A stretch of DNA of 64,000 nt, taken from Thuidium tamariscinum (Eukaryota; Streptophyta; Bryopsida; Hypnales; Thuidiaceae). The DNA lies in contig OX344749.2 of NCBI GenBank assembly GCA_947034885.2, positions 64,501-128,500 of the forward strand. Reading direction: 5' to 3'. Positions 1 to 13,796 of this stretch are shown one piece after another (within the stretch, counting starts at the first letter, position 1; each line of letters starts with the position of its first letter). A program made the translations under genes and the position numbers. The notes under the pieces were generated by a model that saw only the letters and a program-made list of their open reading frames with translations, had not been told where the DNA came from and did no database searches.

Positions 1-3000
1 TTTGGAGAATCTTTTTGTTACCTTTGAAATATAAAGGACTAGGGATTTTTGAGATGAAAATTGAACTATAGGATTGTTTTTGGAGATTTTTTGATTGAAA
101 ACAATTATAAAAAACATAGTAATTGGTAGTTTATAGAATTCTTTAAAAAAAATTCAAGTGTACTCTTATCCTTACTAACTAATGAGTCTTAAAAATTTTA
201 TACTTAGATTTCAAGCTTTTATTCACCAATAAATTTGTGTTAAATTTTAAAAATGTCTAAATTTTATTTAAATGTTTTAGAAAATTATTTTACACTTGTT
301 ACTTGTACCACATTAAGTTCAATGTTGATGAAAAAAAATCTATTTTGTCAATTTATTTATAGTAGTATTAAATCTATGAAACTTATAAGAACCATTGTTT
401 GTCAAGTGTATGACTTATTTCTGACAATATTAAGTATTTATGCATATGTCTATTTGAATGATGATGAGTAGGATAACTTTCTTCTATAAAAAAATAGTAA
501 TAATGAAGATTACACTCTTTTTTGCTAATTTTTCATCAAATCTAGAATTGGTAAAAATTTAAAAAATGTAGATTATTGCTTGACTCGTTCTTAATGTATA
601 GGCAAACCAATTTCTAGGAAGAACAAAATTGAAATGTATTATTAAATGGTGTCAATGTGCTATTCATTATACAACAATGAAGTTGCTAAAACACATCACA
701 TTTTCCTCATTCACAAAAATAAGTCACCTTAATGTGTGCAAATGGGACCCTTATCAAAAGCCTTAGTGTCATAATCAATATATACTATCTAATGTTACAA
801 TTAGAATTGATATTAGGTAATTGAGGTTGGAGCTTTGGATGATACACTTATTTTAATATTTCTGTAATTTTCTCTGACACAATTTATGTCTGGTTGAAGG
901 ATTAGTTTATTCAAACTGTGAAAATGGAGTGTGACTGGGTTCCACAGGAGATAAAATAAGCTTATATCAGGAACCAAGTAAAGTTGACTTTACTCATATA
1001 TATAAGAAATCATTTTGCATGCACTAAATAATTATATTTTTGAAGTACAAATTATTGAATGTGATAATTTTCTGGGATTAAAGAAAGCTCTAATTTGAAG
1101 TACACCAACTTCACTTGCCAATGGGAATCAACTTTTGTGTAGTCTTGTCATGATTGATTGTGGTCATTCACTTGAGTGACTATAGGGGATTTATTCAATT
1201 TTGATGCATACAAGTACAAATTTAATTGTATACAAGGGTACATCAAGCTCTAAATATCAAAGTGGGGAAAGTTTGGAAAAGGGGAAGCGGTACTCAAAGA
1301 AGACATTTTGGGTTGGATTTGTGTTGGGGATTTTAAGTAGTTGATTTCCATTAATCCTACCTTGACAATCTATTCATCTCATAAAGAACCAACAATCACC
1401 AAATCTTCAAAATACAACCACGTTGCTACTATCTAGATGCCTCATTCTTTGACTTCCAATACAGAAAATAGACATGAGTTACTACTATGAGACAATGCTC
1501 AACCACAAACTACATCACTTGAAACATAGGCTTGGGTTTAACAATTGACATATTGTATGAAGCCCCTACAAAATGCCTTCTTAGCACCCCTCATATTGCT
1601 TCCTAAAAATGTAGGTGCAAATGTATCTTAAGGTCTTACTAATAGATGACAGAATAATATTAGATATCATTCATTCCTCAATTTCATTCAACATTAACTA
1701 AAGTTACCAAAACAATCTTGCATCTTTATTGGAAGTAAGAAATCCATAAATGGACTATGTAAAAAGAAAATTCTCTTTTGTGGAAGAATTTGTAGAATCT
1801 TTGATTTTTGAAATATTTTTCTTTGAAAGAAAAAAGAAAATAGTGCATATGTAGTTTAAATAGAAATTATCCACCTTGACAATAATTACATATACTTTTC
1901 TAAAGTGGTAGGAGAGTAGGTCCCTATTATTGCTTGTAGTTAGGAATAGTAACCAATGATAGAAAAATCATGAATGAGCCACTACACACCAAGCTTAAAA
2001 AAAAACTACTTGATTCCTAGAAAAGAACAATAAGGTAGGTACACCCAAAATGGGACTTGACCTAAAAGCACCATCTACAATGTACATACATTTTCAAAAT
2101 TAGTCATGTACCCAAACTATAGATGACGCTTTCAAAAACAAACTTTGACAATTAATAACTTTTGCATACGATATCCAAATCCTCCGTCCTTTGGTGTGTT
2201 GGAACATGCTTTCACTCACCAACAAGACTATAAAAATCTGAACAGCATAATTACAGTTACTAGGCACAGTATGAATAAGCGGCACTTTTAGGTGTACCCA
2301 CCTTAGACATGTGTGCCATCTTTCCGCAGTGAAGTCCCTTCAGCTAAGAAGAATTTATTGCACTCATTAACTGCATTTCACTTTTTGCTCAATGTAATTC
2401 ACAACTCCTCCATGGTTGAAAAGCACACATTCTAGTCAGGTCTCCCACACCACGAACACTCTGAAACCATGCACGCTGGACGGCATCTCCTCATTGCACA
2501 CTCCGTTTCATGTAAAGATCTTTGAGCTCCATTTAATGCACTTTTGTAGGGGCGGTTGATAATGCCCGGACGATTTCTGAGTCTTCTCCTACATAGGAAA
2601 TCTTCAATAAAGAAAAACCCTTGGGGTGTTGTAAACTGAGGTGTTCTAAACACCTGAGAGTTAAGCACATCATAAACATGTCGATGTCATTAGAATTAGT
2701 ATAGTTGATGGATGGCTCTACACTCACGGAGACAAATTAACCATTACTGCAGTATGATCCGAAGGAAATAGAAACAGAAAGAAACAAGGAAATGAAAAGA
2801 GACAAATGTACAGCAGGGACCCATTTCATAAATTGACCTGCATGAAATTCAGGGGAACCATGAACAGAGCACCAGCTACAACCCAAGACGCAGGATCCAG
2901 ATTAAAACCCTACAACGACAATTTCAACATTAAAATCAAAAGTTCTGAAGCAGCAACCTTCAGTACTGAACACAAACCAAACTTTTCAAACCTACCGACT

Positions 3001-3372
3001 CTACCGAAGATTGTAACCCAGCATAGGCCATAAAAGAGAAAATAGATCGGCTAAAGCCAAAATTGGACATCCAAAATAACTTTAGCCTAAACTGTCCAAA
3101 ATGTTGCCTATGTATCTGTACAAATTTCTAGTCCGTCAACTATCCCGGAATACTTGAGCAGAATTTCCAACCTTTTAACATTAACATGACCGACCACTCA
3201 ATGATAGAATTCGTGACCAACTCATATCAGTTTGCACTGATCCTGAAATGGACAGAAAGATGCCAATCCGTGGGTATCAAGAACTTGGTCCTTCCACTTT
3301 GCACTTCCAAAGCCATCCCCCAAAGGCTGAACCCTCTGTTTCACTCTTGATGAAAGGTGCGCCAGTCTCTAC
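1..3372. other. AT-rich intergenic stretch
   Basis: No gene is recognised here. The few short open frames have no family resemblance and no splice-supported continuation. The last few hundred bases before 3373 should hold the 3' untranslated region of the minus-strand EDC4 gene. The stretch from about 2.1 to 2.9 kb is less AT-rich than the rest but I cannot assign it. Confidence 0.5.
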
Positions 3373-6300
3373 TCATTTGCAAGATGTTAATAAGGAATGA
3401 ACCACATGTATAACGAGTCTCAAGTTCGCTTGCTCTCCTGGAACAGCTTGTGCTACTTGTTTGTGCAAGTTCTGATATAGTTGCTGAAGGAAAGGTCGCA
3501 TGTGAGGAGCCAACAAGGGGTCATCCGGGTTCAATGCCAGTGCTGCCTCCCGGATCCAAGAAAGCTTGCGAGCTGTGTCTTTACCTAGATCACAACCCAG
3601 CTGCTGCACTAAGGATAGCAGCACTCCCTGACTCAGTGGCAGTGGCACCGTACTGAAAAGATGAGTCTCATCCATCTGCCAAAAGTAGCAAGAAATATAA
3701 ATGAACACATATTAATTTCTTGTGGACATGCACTGTACAAACGTGCGTCTACTTGACAGCAACCGACAAAGAACCTTGAAACATACTCCACTACAAACCT
3801 TTCCCTACGAGAAGTATCACATAAACGATAGCAGAATTATGTACCTGCATGCAAAGCCAGGATACCACAGCTACATCACTGAGAGATAGGGCTTTGTTAA
3901 AGGCCTCTTCAAGCTTGCCCTCTTTCAAAAGTCTCGAAAGCTCTATCGTAGGATCCAGCGACTCTTCAAGATGTTGTAAAGAAAGCACCTGTGACAAAAA
4001 AAACTACGTCAAGTAAATATACTCCAAATTGAAACACCAAGGCACTTCATTGGACGAGGCTACTCATTTTATGAGTTCAGTTCATACATGGATACGGACC
4101 TTGTCAGGAAGGCCGCCATTAATCTGATTGTTAACTGGTAGAGTGCGGGCTGCATTTGCACTTTCTGCAAGTGACAAAAGCTTCTTCTGACCATCTGCTA
4201 ACTCGCCCTTCAAGGAATCTGCAAGCATAGTTGCAGATGCCACTGTATCCTGGCAGAACAAACAAGCAAGACTCAATAAGTTATAAGGCTTCATTCAGCT
4301 AACACTTCAAAACCTAAAGATTCAATATATAATAAATCCAATCAACCAACAGAGTTCCACGTACGACCACGTAGATGCGGGTAACGGTGGGTGGGGCAAA
4401 CCTTCAGTGTGGAAGCAAGATCAGAGTGAGAGGTAAGTAATTGTTCTTGAGCGTGCTGTGTATATTCAGCCATGCCGTGCTGAAAGGACGACTCCACATG
4501 GTCGAACATGCTTCGACAAGTTCGCTCGAAAGCTGGAAGTACAGAGCTTTCAAAGCACGTCCGCAGCGCTTCCTGCAACGATAAACAAGGAACTCCTCTA
4601 GATTATGAAATCACTAACGACCATCGAAGGAAAAACATAACGCTACCAGAATGACACGAACTACATTTTTCAGTCAATTTAATTGGGGCTAAATTAAATA
4701 TACATAATGTAGGAAAATATAAGATGATGTAAAACAGAATGTAAAAGACAAATAGACCACAGCAAATAGAAAAAACAGTCTAGCAGCTTCTACTAAACTA
4801 TCTAATCACCTGCAAGACTTGTCGACCAATAGTTTGGAACTGGGTCTGTATCTGCCGGGTCACGGTCCCCTCCAACTTCGCACCCACCAATTTTTCTAGT
4901 TGGGGTAACATCTTCTCTGTAAAACCCTGCGGCACGGAAACCAGCCAAGGATTCAATCTTTTAGAATGCGCTACCGTACCCAAGGTTGAACATGGGAGTA
5001 AAAATTAGTAGCTGCATTACAAAACGTCTAAGCAAAACACAATTCCGAGCATGAAACGTGAATTTCAAGAGCCACTGCTAAAGGATAAGTTACAGATAGA
5101 TATTAAGAGAAGCGGTAAGCCAACTTTCTTGAAACAAAGAGAAGCAACACTAAACTATGAGGTCCAACTAATAGCTACCTGGAACGACTCGGCAACAGTT
5201 GTCGAGACCGCTTTGTGAAGAGGAGGAAGAACCGCCTGGGCAACAACCGGACCGATGGTGGCGAATTCCTTCTTAAAACCTCGCTCCAAAGCAACTGGCA
5301 TGTCTTTGCTCACAAAATTCGTAAGAAGCATTGTAACCTGCTGGACTCTTTCACGCTCTTGCTTCTCTCTCCGTGCGTTTTCTTCTGCCAACCGTGCCCA
5401 CATAGCGTCTACATGTGCTTTCAGGACCTTCTCCATCCGCTGCCCTAGGGCACCTGAAACCAAATTCAACATTGGAATGTTACTAAAGTCTCCAATTTTC
5501 ATGCTTTACTCTTTATATATATATTCATTATTGAGAGAACCCTGTTTATAAAAACAAATTGAATAAAAAAACGAACGAACGCATGTTTGTATCTGATTAA
5601 GAAAACTATACCTGTTATGGAAACTAAAAGGTTTGTTGACCTAATTGCGACATCCAACAGGCTTAGTCATTTTGACTCAAAAATCTTGGTGGCATCATGT
5701 TCTGTGTTACTATTAGGTTGGCGTCACAATTACATATTCCTAGCTAATCAGTTTAGGGAACAGGTTAGAAGCATATGCACTTGCCCTAGGAGAAACTTAA
5801 CAACTAAGTGCTCGCAGGAGAGTTGGAGGCCCCCAGAATTCTTAATTAGCTGTCTCAGAAGCAAAACCAAATTTCATCTGATGATCATTCAATACTCTCA
5901 ATAGAGGAACCATAATGCCACACAACAGGTAAAGCGTGTGTACCTTCCATCCGTTTCCCCTCCTTGGCCACGGGCACAGCCACCATAACAGTCATCTGCT
6001 TCTGTATCTCCTTCTGCATAGTCACCAACTGTGACAAACCCAGATAAGAGCTTTATAAGTAAAGAGTTTGTACTTACAAACCCAGATAAGAACTGGTGAC
6101 TCCGACTCAGTTATAAATGCACAATTTCAAATGATTTACATGCAGGGTAGACCAAGTGGATTACACCCATGTCGGCAAATAACAAATTAAATACCTGGTT
6201 CAGCGACTCTTGCATTGAAGCCACCTGGGCAAGGAAAGCAGGGTCAATGGGAGCAGGAGCAGGAGCTGATACTGGCATCGCCAAAGAAATTGGATTCCCA

Positions 6301-9300
6301 ACATGGCTTGTTTCACCTTCAGGTTTAGATCCTGATATCGATAAGTTTGGTGACTGTGAAGTGGGAAGTACAGAGCCAGAGCCAGAGCCAATCCCACCAA
6401 CGTTTGTCTTATTCTTGTTCTTCCTCCCCTTCGCAATTGTTGCCTGCGGGGGAGGCAAAGGCAAGTCGCCACTAGCATCCCTGAAAGTGAGGTCTCGTAG
6501 CTTTTCATTGACTTCATCCGTGACAATCAAGGGCCTGTCCTTGTGCTCAGAAACTTCACCCTCTTCAATCTGTGTGTTTCCCCCTGCATACCGATCGGAT
6601 AGGTATCCAGGAGTAGCATTGGTTTCCTGGGGCGCTGAGGGCTCTCTGTCAATATACTCGTTGCCGATTTGAGTTGCTTCGAATGAATCCAATAAGGAAG
6701 ACACCAAAACCTCCTTCCCAGTGGTTTCGCCTTCAACAACCAAGCTTTCTGCCTCCGCTACCTCTTTCTCCAAAACAAAGCTGGAATCAGCGGCAATAAA
6801 CCCGTCAGTATTACCAATAGATTTGAAAGCCGGTATCTTTGATTGTTTGGTACTTTGCTCTTGCCCAGAAACTGAAACCGATGCACCGTAGGCTTCTGAG
6901 TGCTTAGAACCAGCTGCGAGGTTCATGAGCTCCGAAGGGGTTATCAGATGGTGAGCCTGATGGTGACCACCTTGCTGTGCTACATGGGAAGGCTTAGCAC
7001 TGCCTGAGTCCGCAGATCCGTCCTTCTCCTGTCTATCTGGAAGCTCTTCTGCAGAAGTACTGCTCGAGGAGGACTGAACCCTGTCCAGATTTGAAACATT
7101 AAGAGGTAGCATCAAAGGAGATGACTCTGGACTAACCTCGTGAATATCTTCTCCCTTCTTAGACCCCACGGAGACATGATGAGCATCAGGAGTTCTAGTT
7201 GGACTCCTCGAGCGCGATCGCCGTAAATTAGGTGGCTTAATGTTGCCCTCAGGTGATATGACCTCAGATTTATTAGACAATTGTGCAAACAGCTCTGCAC
7301 TATTCTGCACGGGAGCTTGCAAAAAGGTAGCGAAATCCATTGCTATGCTTTTCTCCACGTGATGTGCAGTTGAAATCTCCAAACGACCAACTTCAACTGG
7401 ACTCCCAAAAGCAGAAGAGACAGCTGGGGTTCTCACTGAAACATTGACGTTGGGAACAGTGGAAGCTCGAGTGCTTGCACCAGATTTAGGCCCAGGCCCC
7501 ATATCTATCAAATCAGGAACACCAACATCAGATCGGCCAGAATCCTGAATAGCTGATAAACCAGAGAGTTCAGGAGGTCCTAGAGATTCGGAAACCGTTT
7601 CATTCGCGGGCGGCAAACACTGCGAAACATCTAACCCATATTGTTGAATAGCCTGTGTTTGAACACAGTAAATCTGGACCTTGCCTTCACCAGTCTCTGT
7701 GACCGCCTCTTCGGTAACTGTTAAGCTAAGAATTGGCATTGTAACAGAGAATTCTGCCAGATAGTTCATTCGTGCAGCCGCCGGGTTGTGGCCAAACTCA
7801 ACATGAACTGCATATATTGCATTTTTCTTTGCATTGGCCAGTAAAATCAGGCTAGCACGAGGAGCTACGACCAGCTGGTTGAAAAAAGCATTATCGTTTT
7901 TGCCGTCAGGGGCATCCGAGCTCTGGAACTCGAGTGATTGTATGCAGCGCCATGTTCCAGCATCAGACTTTGAGGGCGACTCCTCCGAACCACTCGTTGG
8001 GGCCCAAAGTTTCAGCTCTCTATTCAGAGGTCCCTACAAAAAGTGCATGTCGATTCAGCTTCAGCGAAAATAGAAACGTCCTACTCTCATCAGATGTAAT
8101 ATATGTCTCGAGCAATCATTCATATCCGTTTGTTGTGCAGAATGATGCTAGAGTTGCATGCTCTAGCATTCTAGCATAGAAGACAGGAAAAAGACGAGAC
8201 ATACCGCGGTAAGGAGAACGTGATGATCAGGACGCCGCGGTGGAGACAAAAAGGCCACTGAAGCCACTGGCTCTCCATTATGAGGCAGTATACTCAACAA
8301 TGGGTTCCGATTGTTATTCCCCCATATGCGCATCTGAGCAACGTAACAAAAGACTGTCAGGAATACAGGTAGAATGTGTGCAAACTGCAAACATGAATAT
8401 TACACAACGATAAAAAGAAATCATGCCTCAGGAAGCGGATAAAAATAAGCAGAGGATGATTTCCACACCCGAAAAGATATAGTACACCGCTACATACCGT
8501 GCCATCTTGTGAGGCTGATGCCACTCTGAAAGTAGAGAAGGATGGCACTGCCAAATCCGTGACAGTCCCATTGTGTGCACCCACTACATGTATACCTTCC
8601 AGTGGATTATCCACTTGACATGTAAAAGGTTGATCGGGCGAAAAACCTCCTTGAGGTGCGGCCTGCTGTACCTTAACAACATTAATGCTAAGAACAACCT
8701 TCCCAATCGCGACTTCCAACACATCCTGCGCCAAATATGAGCATGCCACTTTCAAAGAAACATAAACAAAAAGGATACAAAAGCGATCTCCAGCAACACC
8801 ATATTGACTATATATATATATATGTGTGTGTGTGTGTGCGCACGTGTATGTGTGTGTTCAAAAGCAAATGGCAAGAATCATTTAATAGCACATTAAAGCT
8901 GATCAAACTAAAACACATCGTTCGAGAAAACATATGTTTCATAAACATGAAACATGACTGGTAGATTCTCGTCTTCACAAGACCTAACATATACCTGCGT
9001 TTGCAGATTCCAACACACACGTGGATGACACGACTCCCAGTCCCCAAGAATTTGTATGGCCAGCAATATCTGCTCTGTAATAAGTATCTTGCCACCCTCA
9101 GTAGACGGTCCCTCTAAAATTCTTCGCACATAAATGCGTCCATCTACACTTGCGCTGCAACATAAAAAATATCGGTAAAAACGATAGCCAACGAATGAAT
9201 GTGGTTAATACAATGCCAGCTCTATTACCCTTCCATTTTTGATAATTCTGGAAGTAAGTCTTAAACCATGGTAGAGCCTCGTGCAGTAGTGCCACGGTAT

Positions 9301-10556
9301 ACACTACGGCTAAGCAAAAAAATAAAGGATTCACATTTAAAAAACCGAGTTCAACTTTCAAATGTTGGAACAACAAGCCATACTCATATACAGACTCCCG
9401 AACTGAATAAGGTTTCTAAGGTGGTCAAGCGGCAAAAGTACACAGATGAGATGAGGAGTCCGAACCTTGCAAGCAGGTGCTGATCTTCTGATAGGAAAAC
9501 CATGTCCGTTACTCTCTGCCATCATGAATGAAATAATGAATATTGCACACACAACAAGTTCCAGGCATCCCTCAGCGCAAATAGTAAAAGACATTAAGGC
9601 TCAAAATTTTCCAGTACCTGTGTATGACCTCGTAGCAGCGCTCTTAATGCCGTGTTAATGTTCAGAATGCGAATCGTGCCCTGCCGCAAACCATAGCAAA
9701 TGTACCTTTTGTTCACAGCTATTTGCCGTCCAACGACCAAAAGTGGATCCGATCCATAAACTGTGATAGGACTAACTTCCAGCTGAGGCTGCGCCTCTCC
9801 AGGTTTACGAACATCCACATCATAGACAACACGGTCTCCCCAAAGAGGCCTACCCCTCGGTTGCTTGTCACTAGACGGTCTCACAGACGAAGAGGAGGTT
9901 GCTTGAACAACTGGGGCTGGTGGAGCTGTGGGCAAAGCTGGAGCCAATGCAGGTGGAGGTATAGATATATCTTGAATAATTCCCTGAGAGGAACGGGGTC
10001 GTTCACCGGCACTCTGCTGAGTTCCTGAAAGGAAAGAACCATCGTCACTGCTAGGTGCCTCAGCTCCAATATTTGTTGTTAAAAGAGCCATAAGGCGGGC
10101 GCCATCCAAAGGAGAGGTTGATGCCTGGTTTGGGCCGCCGCTGCCTTGAGACGACGAAGACAATGGGAGAGATGAAAGAGGAGGGTTAGGATGTAGGGAA
10201 TTAAGAGCACCCGAAGGAGGAAATTGCTGTGGTGGTGACTGCTGCTGCTGATTGTACGGAACAGCAGTGTAGCTGGGTGGTCGCAAACCGTGCTCCTGCT
10301 GATAGTGCATGTATGGATGAAATACTTGAGGCTGCCCAGGTTGCTGTGGTGTACTATACTGAAAATTTTGAGGAGGCATGCTGGGAAAAGAAGTACCAGG
10401 GTTTGTAGGAAAAGAGCCTGGATTCTGAGGAAATTGATTAGGAGGATACGGTGGATGAGAAGCGTATTGAGGAGGAGGAGGAGGATAAGGGCCCGGAGGA
10501 GCCTTGTTGAAGAAATTATGAATGTCAAAACCTCCTGACGGTCCAGTGGCGCCCAT
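3373..10556 (-). CDS. VCS: Enhancer of mRNA-decapping protein 4 (VARICOSE/EDC4), complete, 13 exons
   Basis: Scaffold of the cytoplasmic mRNA-decapping complex (P-bodies), which links DCP1/DCP2 for 5'-3' mRNA decay. Exons read on the minus strand: 10556-9618, 9515-9466, 9154-8995, 8725-8498, 8333-8205, 8033-6195, 6028-5944, 5453-5179, 4926-4810, 4572-4402, 4249-4100, 3988-3845, 3675-3373. All introns are GT-AG, phases agree, and the total is 4590 nt (1529 aa plus stop). Residues 1 to ~130 are Pro/Gln-rich; ~235-600 are the WD40 propeller, starting with the family's [15 protein letters not shown] and YGSDP...[10 protein letters not shown] blocks. About 600-1090 is a Ser-rich, low-complexity linker with an [12 protein letters not shown] patch. 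The rest is the helical C-terminal domain ending in HSLLTSCK. It is somewhat longer than Arabidopsis VCS, mainly in the linker. The start fits the family ([12 protein letters not shown] resembles FDLQKLFKP). The name rests on recognition of the family, without a database search. Confidence 0.95.
8810..8857. repeat. TA/TG microsatellite
   Basis: An (AT)n run passes into a (GT)n run within the third intron of the EDC4 gene. Alternating purine-pyrimidine DNA of this kind is length-variable and could serve as a marker; no regulatory role is implied. Confidence 0.9.
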
Positions 10557-13500
10557 AATGTTGATCCACTGTAGAGCTTAATAGACCCTTCACTTTTCGG
10601 TTCTGGCATCCCAATCAAAAGAGAAGAATCAGATCAAAATTGAAACGAAGATAACGACCATCAACTCACAAACACTAGGATCACAATTCCTGCCCGACGA
10701 GATTCTTACTGGTCGTCATGTCAATTTGCAATGGAGAACATAGAACCAGCAGACAGTCTCTCCGTCTCCTCCATCTCTCTATGGCACGGAAAAGCACAAG
10801 ACAAACTTGACTTTCACCATAATACTTACTGTTTCTTAAGTCATCAAATATTCCCAGGAGAGTACAGTTACAGAACTATCCAATATTCCAAACAAGCAAG
10901 CATACCTGAAGAACAAAAACGCCCCCAAGAAGGCGACCGACCTTAACGTACATCTAGAACAGTACTGCTCTCATACATTCTACAAACAAGGACATCCTTC
11001 TTCGAATTATATCAAGACGCTCGGACAGCAAGGCATATCCACTGTAGAATGATCAAGCAAACGAAACACATCTCACTTGTATTCAGACCACTGCAATCCT
11101 TGGCACGTGAGAAAAAACTTTCTTCAGAAATAAAGAAAACAGTGCTTCCACCAACAAATCGATTAATATGAGCGTCTTGCCATTCTCCAAATCCAAACCC
11201 CCTTCCTTTCCAAAGCAAGCGCCCACGGCCTGGGGAAACCCAACATGACTCCTCAAAACCCCAAAACAATCCCTATCTTTTAATCGACATCACCTGCCTC
11301 AACAATCCTCCGTGTCAAAAACCCAAAACTCTAAAACGCAACCCCCATAAGCGACCTAAAGCCAGGCCTTAACCCACCCGAACCACACTTGAAGATAACC
11401 CAACTCACCCTACCTAAAAATTCAAGAATTGAAAATTCGGAACCCACCCCCACGTTCCTGTACCTACCCAAAACGCTCAATGGATCACACCATCCAAACG
11501 ATGCTCGTTCCCGCAAAATTTCCTCGAGTGAAGTCACAAGCCGCTCTGCCAGAAACCTCTTGAATGTGCCGCCTCTTCCCACAACCTTCTTGTAAACCTC
11601 CAACGCTGCAAGTTCTGGTGCTCAGCTCCCAAGCATGAGTGTAAAAACCTAAGTGACCTCTACTACGGGCTGTGCTCGCTGTAGATGCCGTTGCGAAACC
11701 AACTGAGTTTATAACTAAGTGTAGTAATTGCTCAAAGGAAGACAGAAGCATCCGAATCCCCAAGTGGATGATCGCTCCAGTAGCGGCGAAACAACGGAAG
11801 GGAGGCTGACCTTAGCAAGGCAGGAACGCACTCAAGCTCCCGATTCTTCGCGACGTTCCTTGCTAACTTAACTTTAGACGGGCTCAGGCAGGGTTTGTTT
11901 CATTTCGTCTACGTTGGTCACGGAAGAAAGCGCCGGATCTTTCACAGGCGTGATGAGGCAACTTTCATCCACGGTCATGGATGAAATATCATGGAAACAC
12001 GAAGGAGGACGATAGTCATCCAAACTTGGGTACATTCATTCATCCGAAAGAACCGTACTATCACAAGATTTGGTAGCAGTTTGGTCCTGGAATTGTAGCG
12101 TGATCCTGGATTGTATGGTAAGCTCCTCAAACACAAGCTGATCTACGTTAGGACTTGCGGGATAAGATCGGAGATTCAATGAAACTTAATCAGTCTGAAG
12201 CAGGGGATTTTTTTTTTGGGGAGGGGGAGGGGGGGAAAAACAGTTTCAGATTGCTCCAGGGAAAAAAAAATCTGGCTAGAAAATGACAAGAAATTGTGAA
12301 GTATTTTTTTTTGCCAGAAAACTTTAGAATAAAAAAATATAAAAAAATAAAATCTGGGATGAATTCACTAAAATCTGGCTAGAAAATGACAAGAAATTAA
12401 GAAGTATTTTTTGCCAGAAAACTTTAGATTATAAATAAATAAATAAATAAAATCTCGGATGAATTCACTAGTTTGTGGATGGAAACAAAATTATGGACAT
12501 GTGACATGTGCAATGTGATATTTTCTATCAAATATATGGATGGCACTTATTAAAAAAACACAATTTGAAGATTAATCCTCAAACGTCTCAATCCTTTTTT
12601 GAATTTTTGTACATTTTCACTTATAGTTTTGTACAAATATATCATTTACCAGAATTTAATGAATTTGGTCATTAAGGAAGGTTGTCTTCTCTAGATTCAT
12701 GTGTTATATTTGATAAATTAGAAGTTAATTGGATGAAACAATGCCTTGAAGGCCTCTATTCATCATCTAGAATATGGATGTCGAAGCGCTTCAGGGTTAA
12801 GCTTGAGACAAGAGTGTTTGAAAAACACTTAAACTAAAAACCCTCAAAGGATAAGCTAATGAGCTTCATTACATATGACTACTATTTTGCAACAAGAAAC
12901 AAATGAAAATTTGTATATTTATTATATGTAAATGAAGTCATATGTTGCAAGTCATAAAATTTTCAAGAAAAAAATGAATTTTCTGAAAAAAATTTAATGA
13001 ATTTTTAAGAAAAAAATGAAGAAAATTCATTTAAAATATGGAATATATTTTTCACTAAAAATATGTATATAGTAATGGAAAACATTATGATATAAACCTA
13101 AGTTACCTTGACACTTTAACATCATAAAATTAAACAATTGACTAACCATGGATACAAGCCCAAACTTCATATTGCTTTCAAATATTGAAATTTACAATTT
13201 TTTCAAAAGTTCCAATTGGAGTAAGAGTTGCATTTGAAAATAGTCATTCCAATAGTTAGAATGAATACAAAAAATGTCATTTTAGTGCCTAAAATAATCA
13301 TCAAGAGTAAATAACAAGAATGAGACAAAATACACTACAAGGGTTATCTATAGACCACACATCTTCATCTATAGAAAAGTGAATTACAACATAATGAGGG
13401 AAGTTGCACTACTATTCCATCCTACAGTCTTGAGCATCCCAAGGAACAAAAAACATTCGCACCATACTTTATAGGGGTTAAGGTCACTTTGTGGACCTTA

Positions 13501-13796
13501 ATAAGAGGGCTAAAATTCTACCTTTACAAGTTGATAAAAGAGCACTGTCGCACTGACTGATAGATTAAAAACCACTCTGATTGCAGATTGATCTATAAGA
13601 CCACACAAAGTGAAACGCAGTTGATGACTTCTGAGCTGGGTTTACAGTCAATGCAGAACACTTCATGCGCAAGGGCAACAACCACATTCCAACTGTTGCG
13701 ATTCAGTGTTGAACACTTCAAGACAATTCCCTCAAATCGGTCGAATCTTGCAGATACAAGAACTCCACTGTCCTCGAAACAGACGAAACTCTAAAT
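10557..13796. other. EDC4 upstream region and AT-rich spacer
   Basis: The first ~1.2 kb is of moderate GC and should hold the EDC4 promoter and 5' leader (minus strand). An upstream ATG at 10618 opens a frame that overlaps the EDC4 start out of frame for 179 codons. From about 12.2 kb the sequence turns very AT-rich and shows no gene apart from the local duplication at 12271. Confidence 0.55.
12271..12475. repeat. Tandem duplication, two ~103-bp units
   Basis: The block beginning TCTGGCTAGAAAATGACAAG and ending GATGAATTCACTA occurs at 12271 and again at 12374. The copies differ mainly in A/T-rich tracts (a short TAAA-type microsatellite in the second). A G-rich run lies just upstream at 12210-12236. 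This is a local, recent-looking duplication in non-coding DNA. Confidence 0.85.

Noticed and set aside
253-471. 72-codon open frame in AT-rich DNA
   Set aside because: Composition is that of the surrounding AT-rich DNA; no domain, no splice continuation.
8357-8755. Unspliced 132-codon frame on the minus strand at 8.4-8.8 kb as a separate gene
   Set aside because: It is exon 4 of EDC4 reading through both neighbouring introns.
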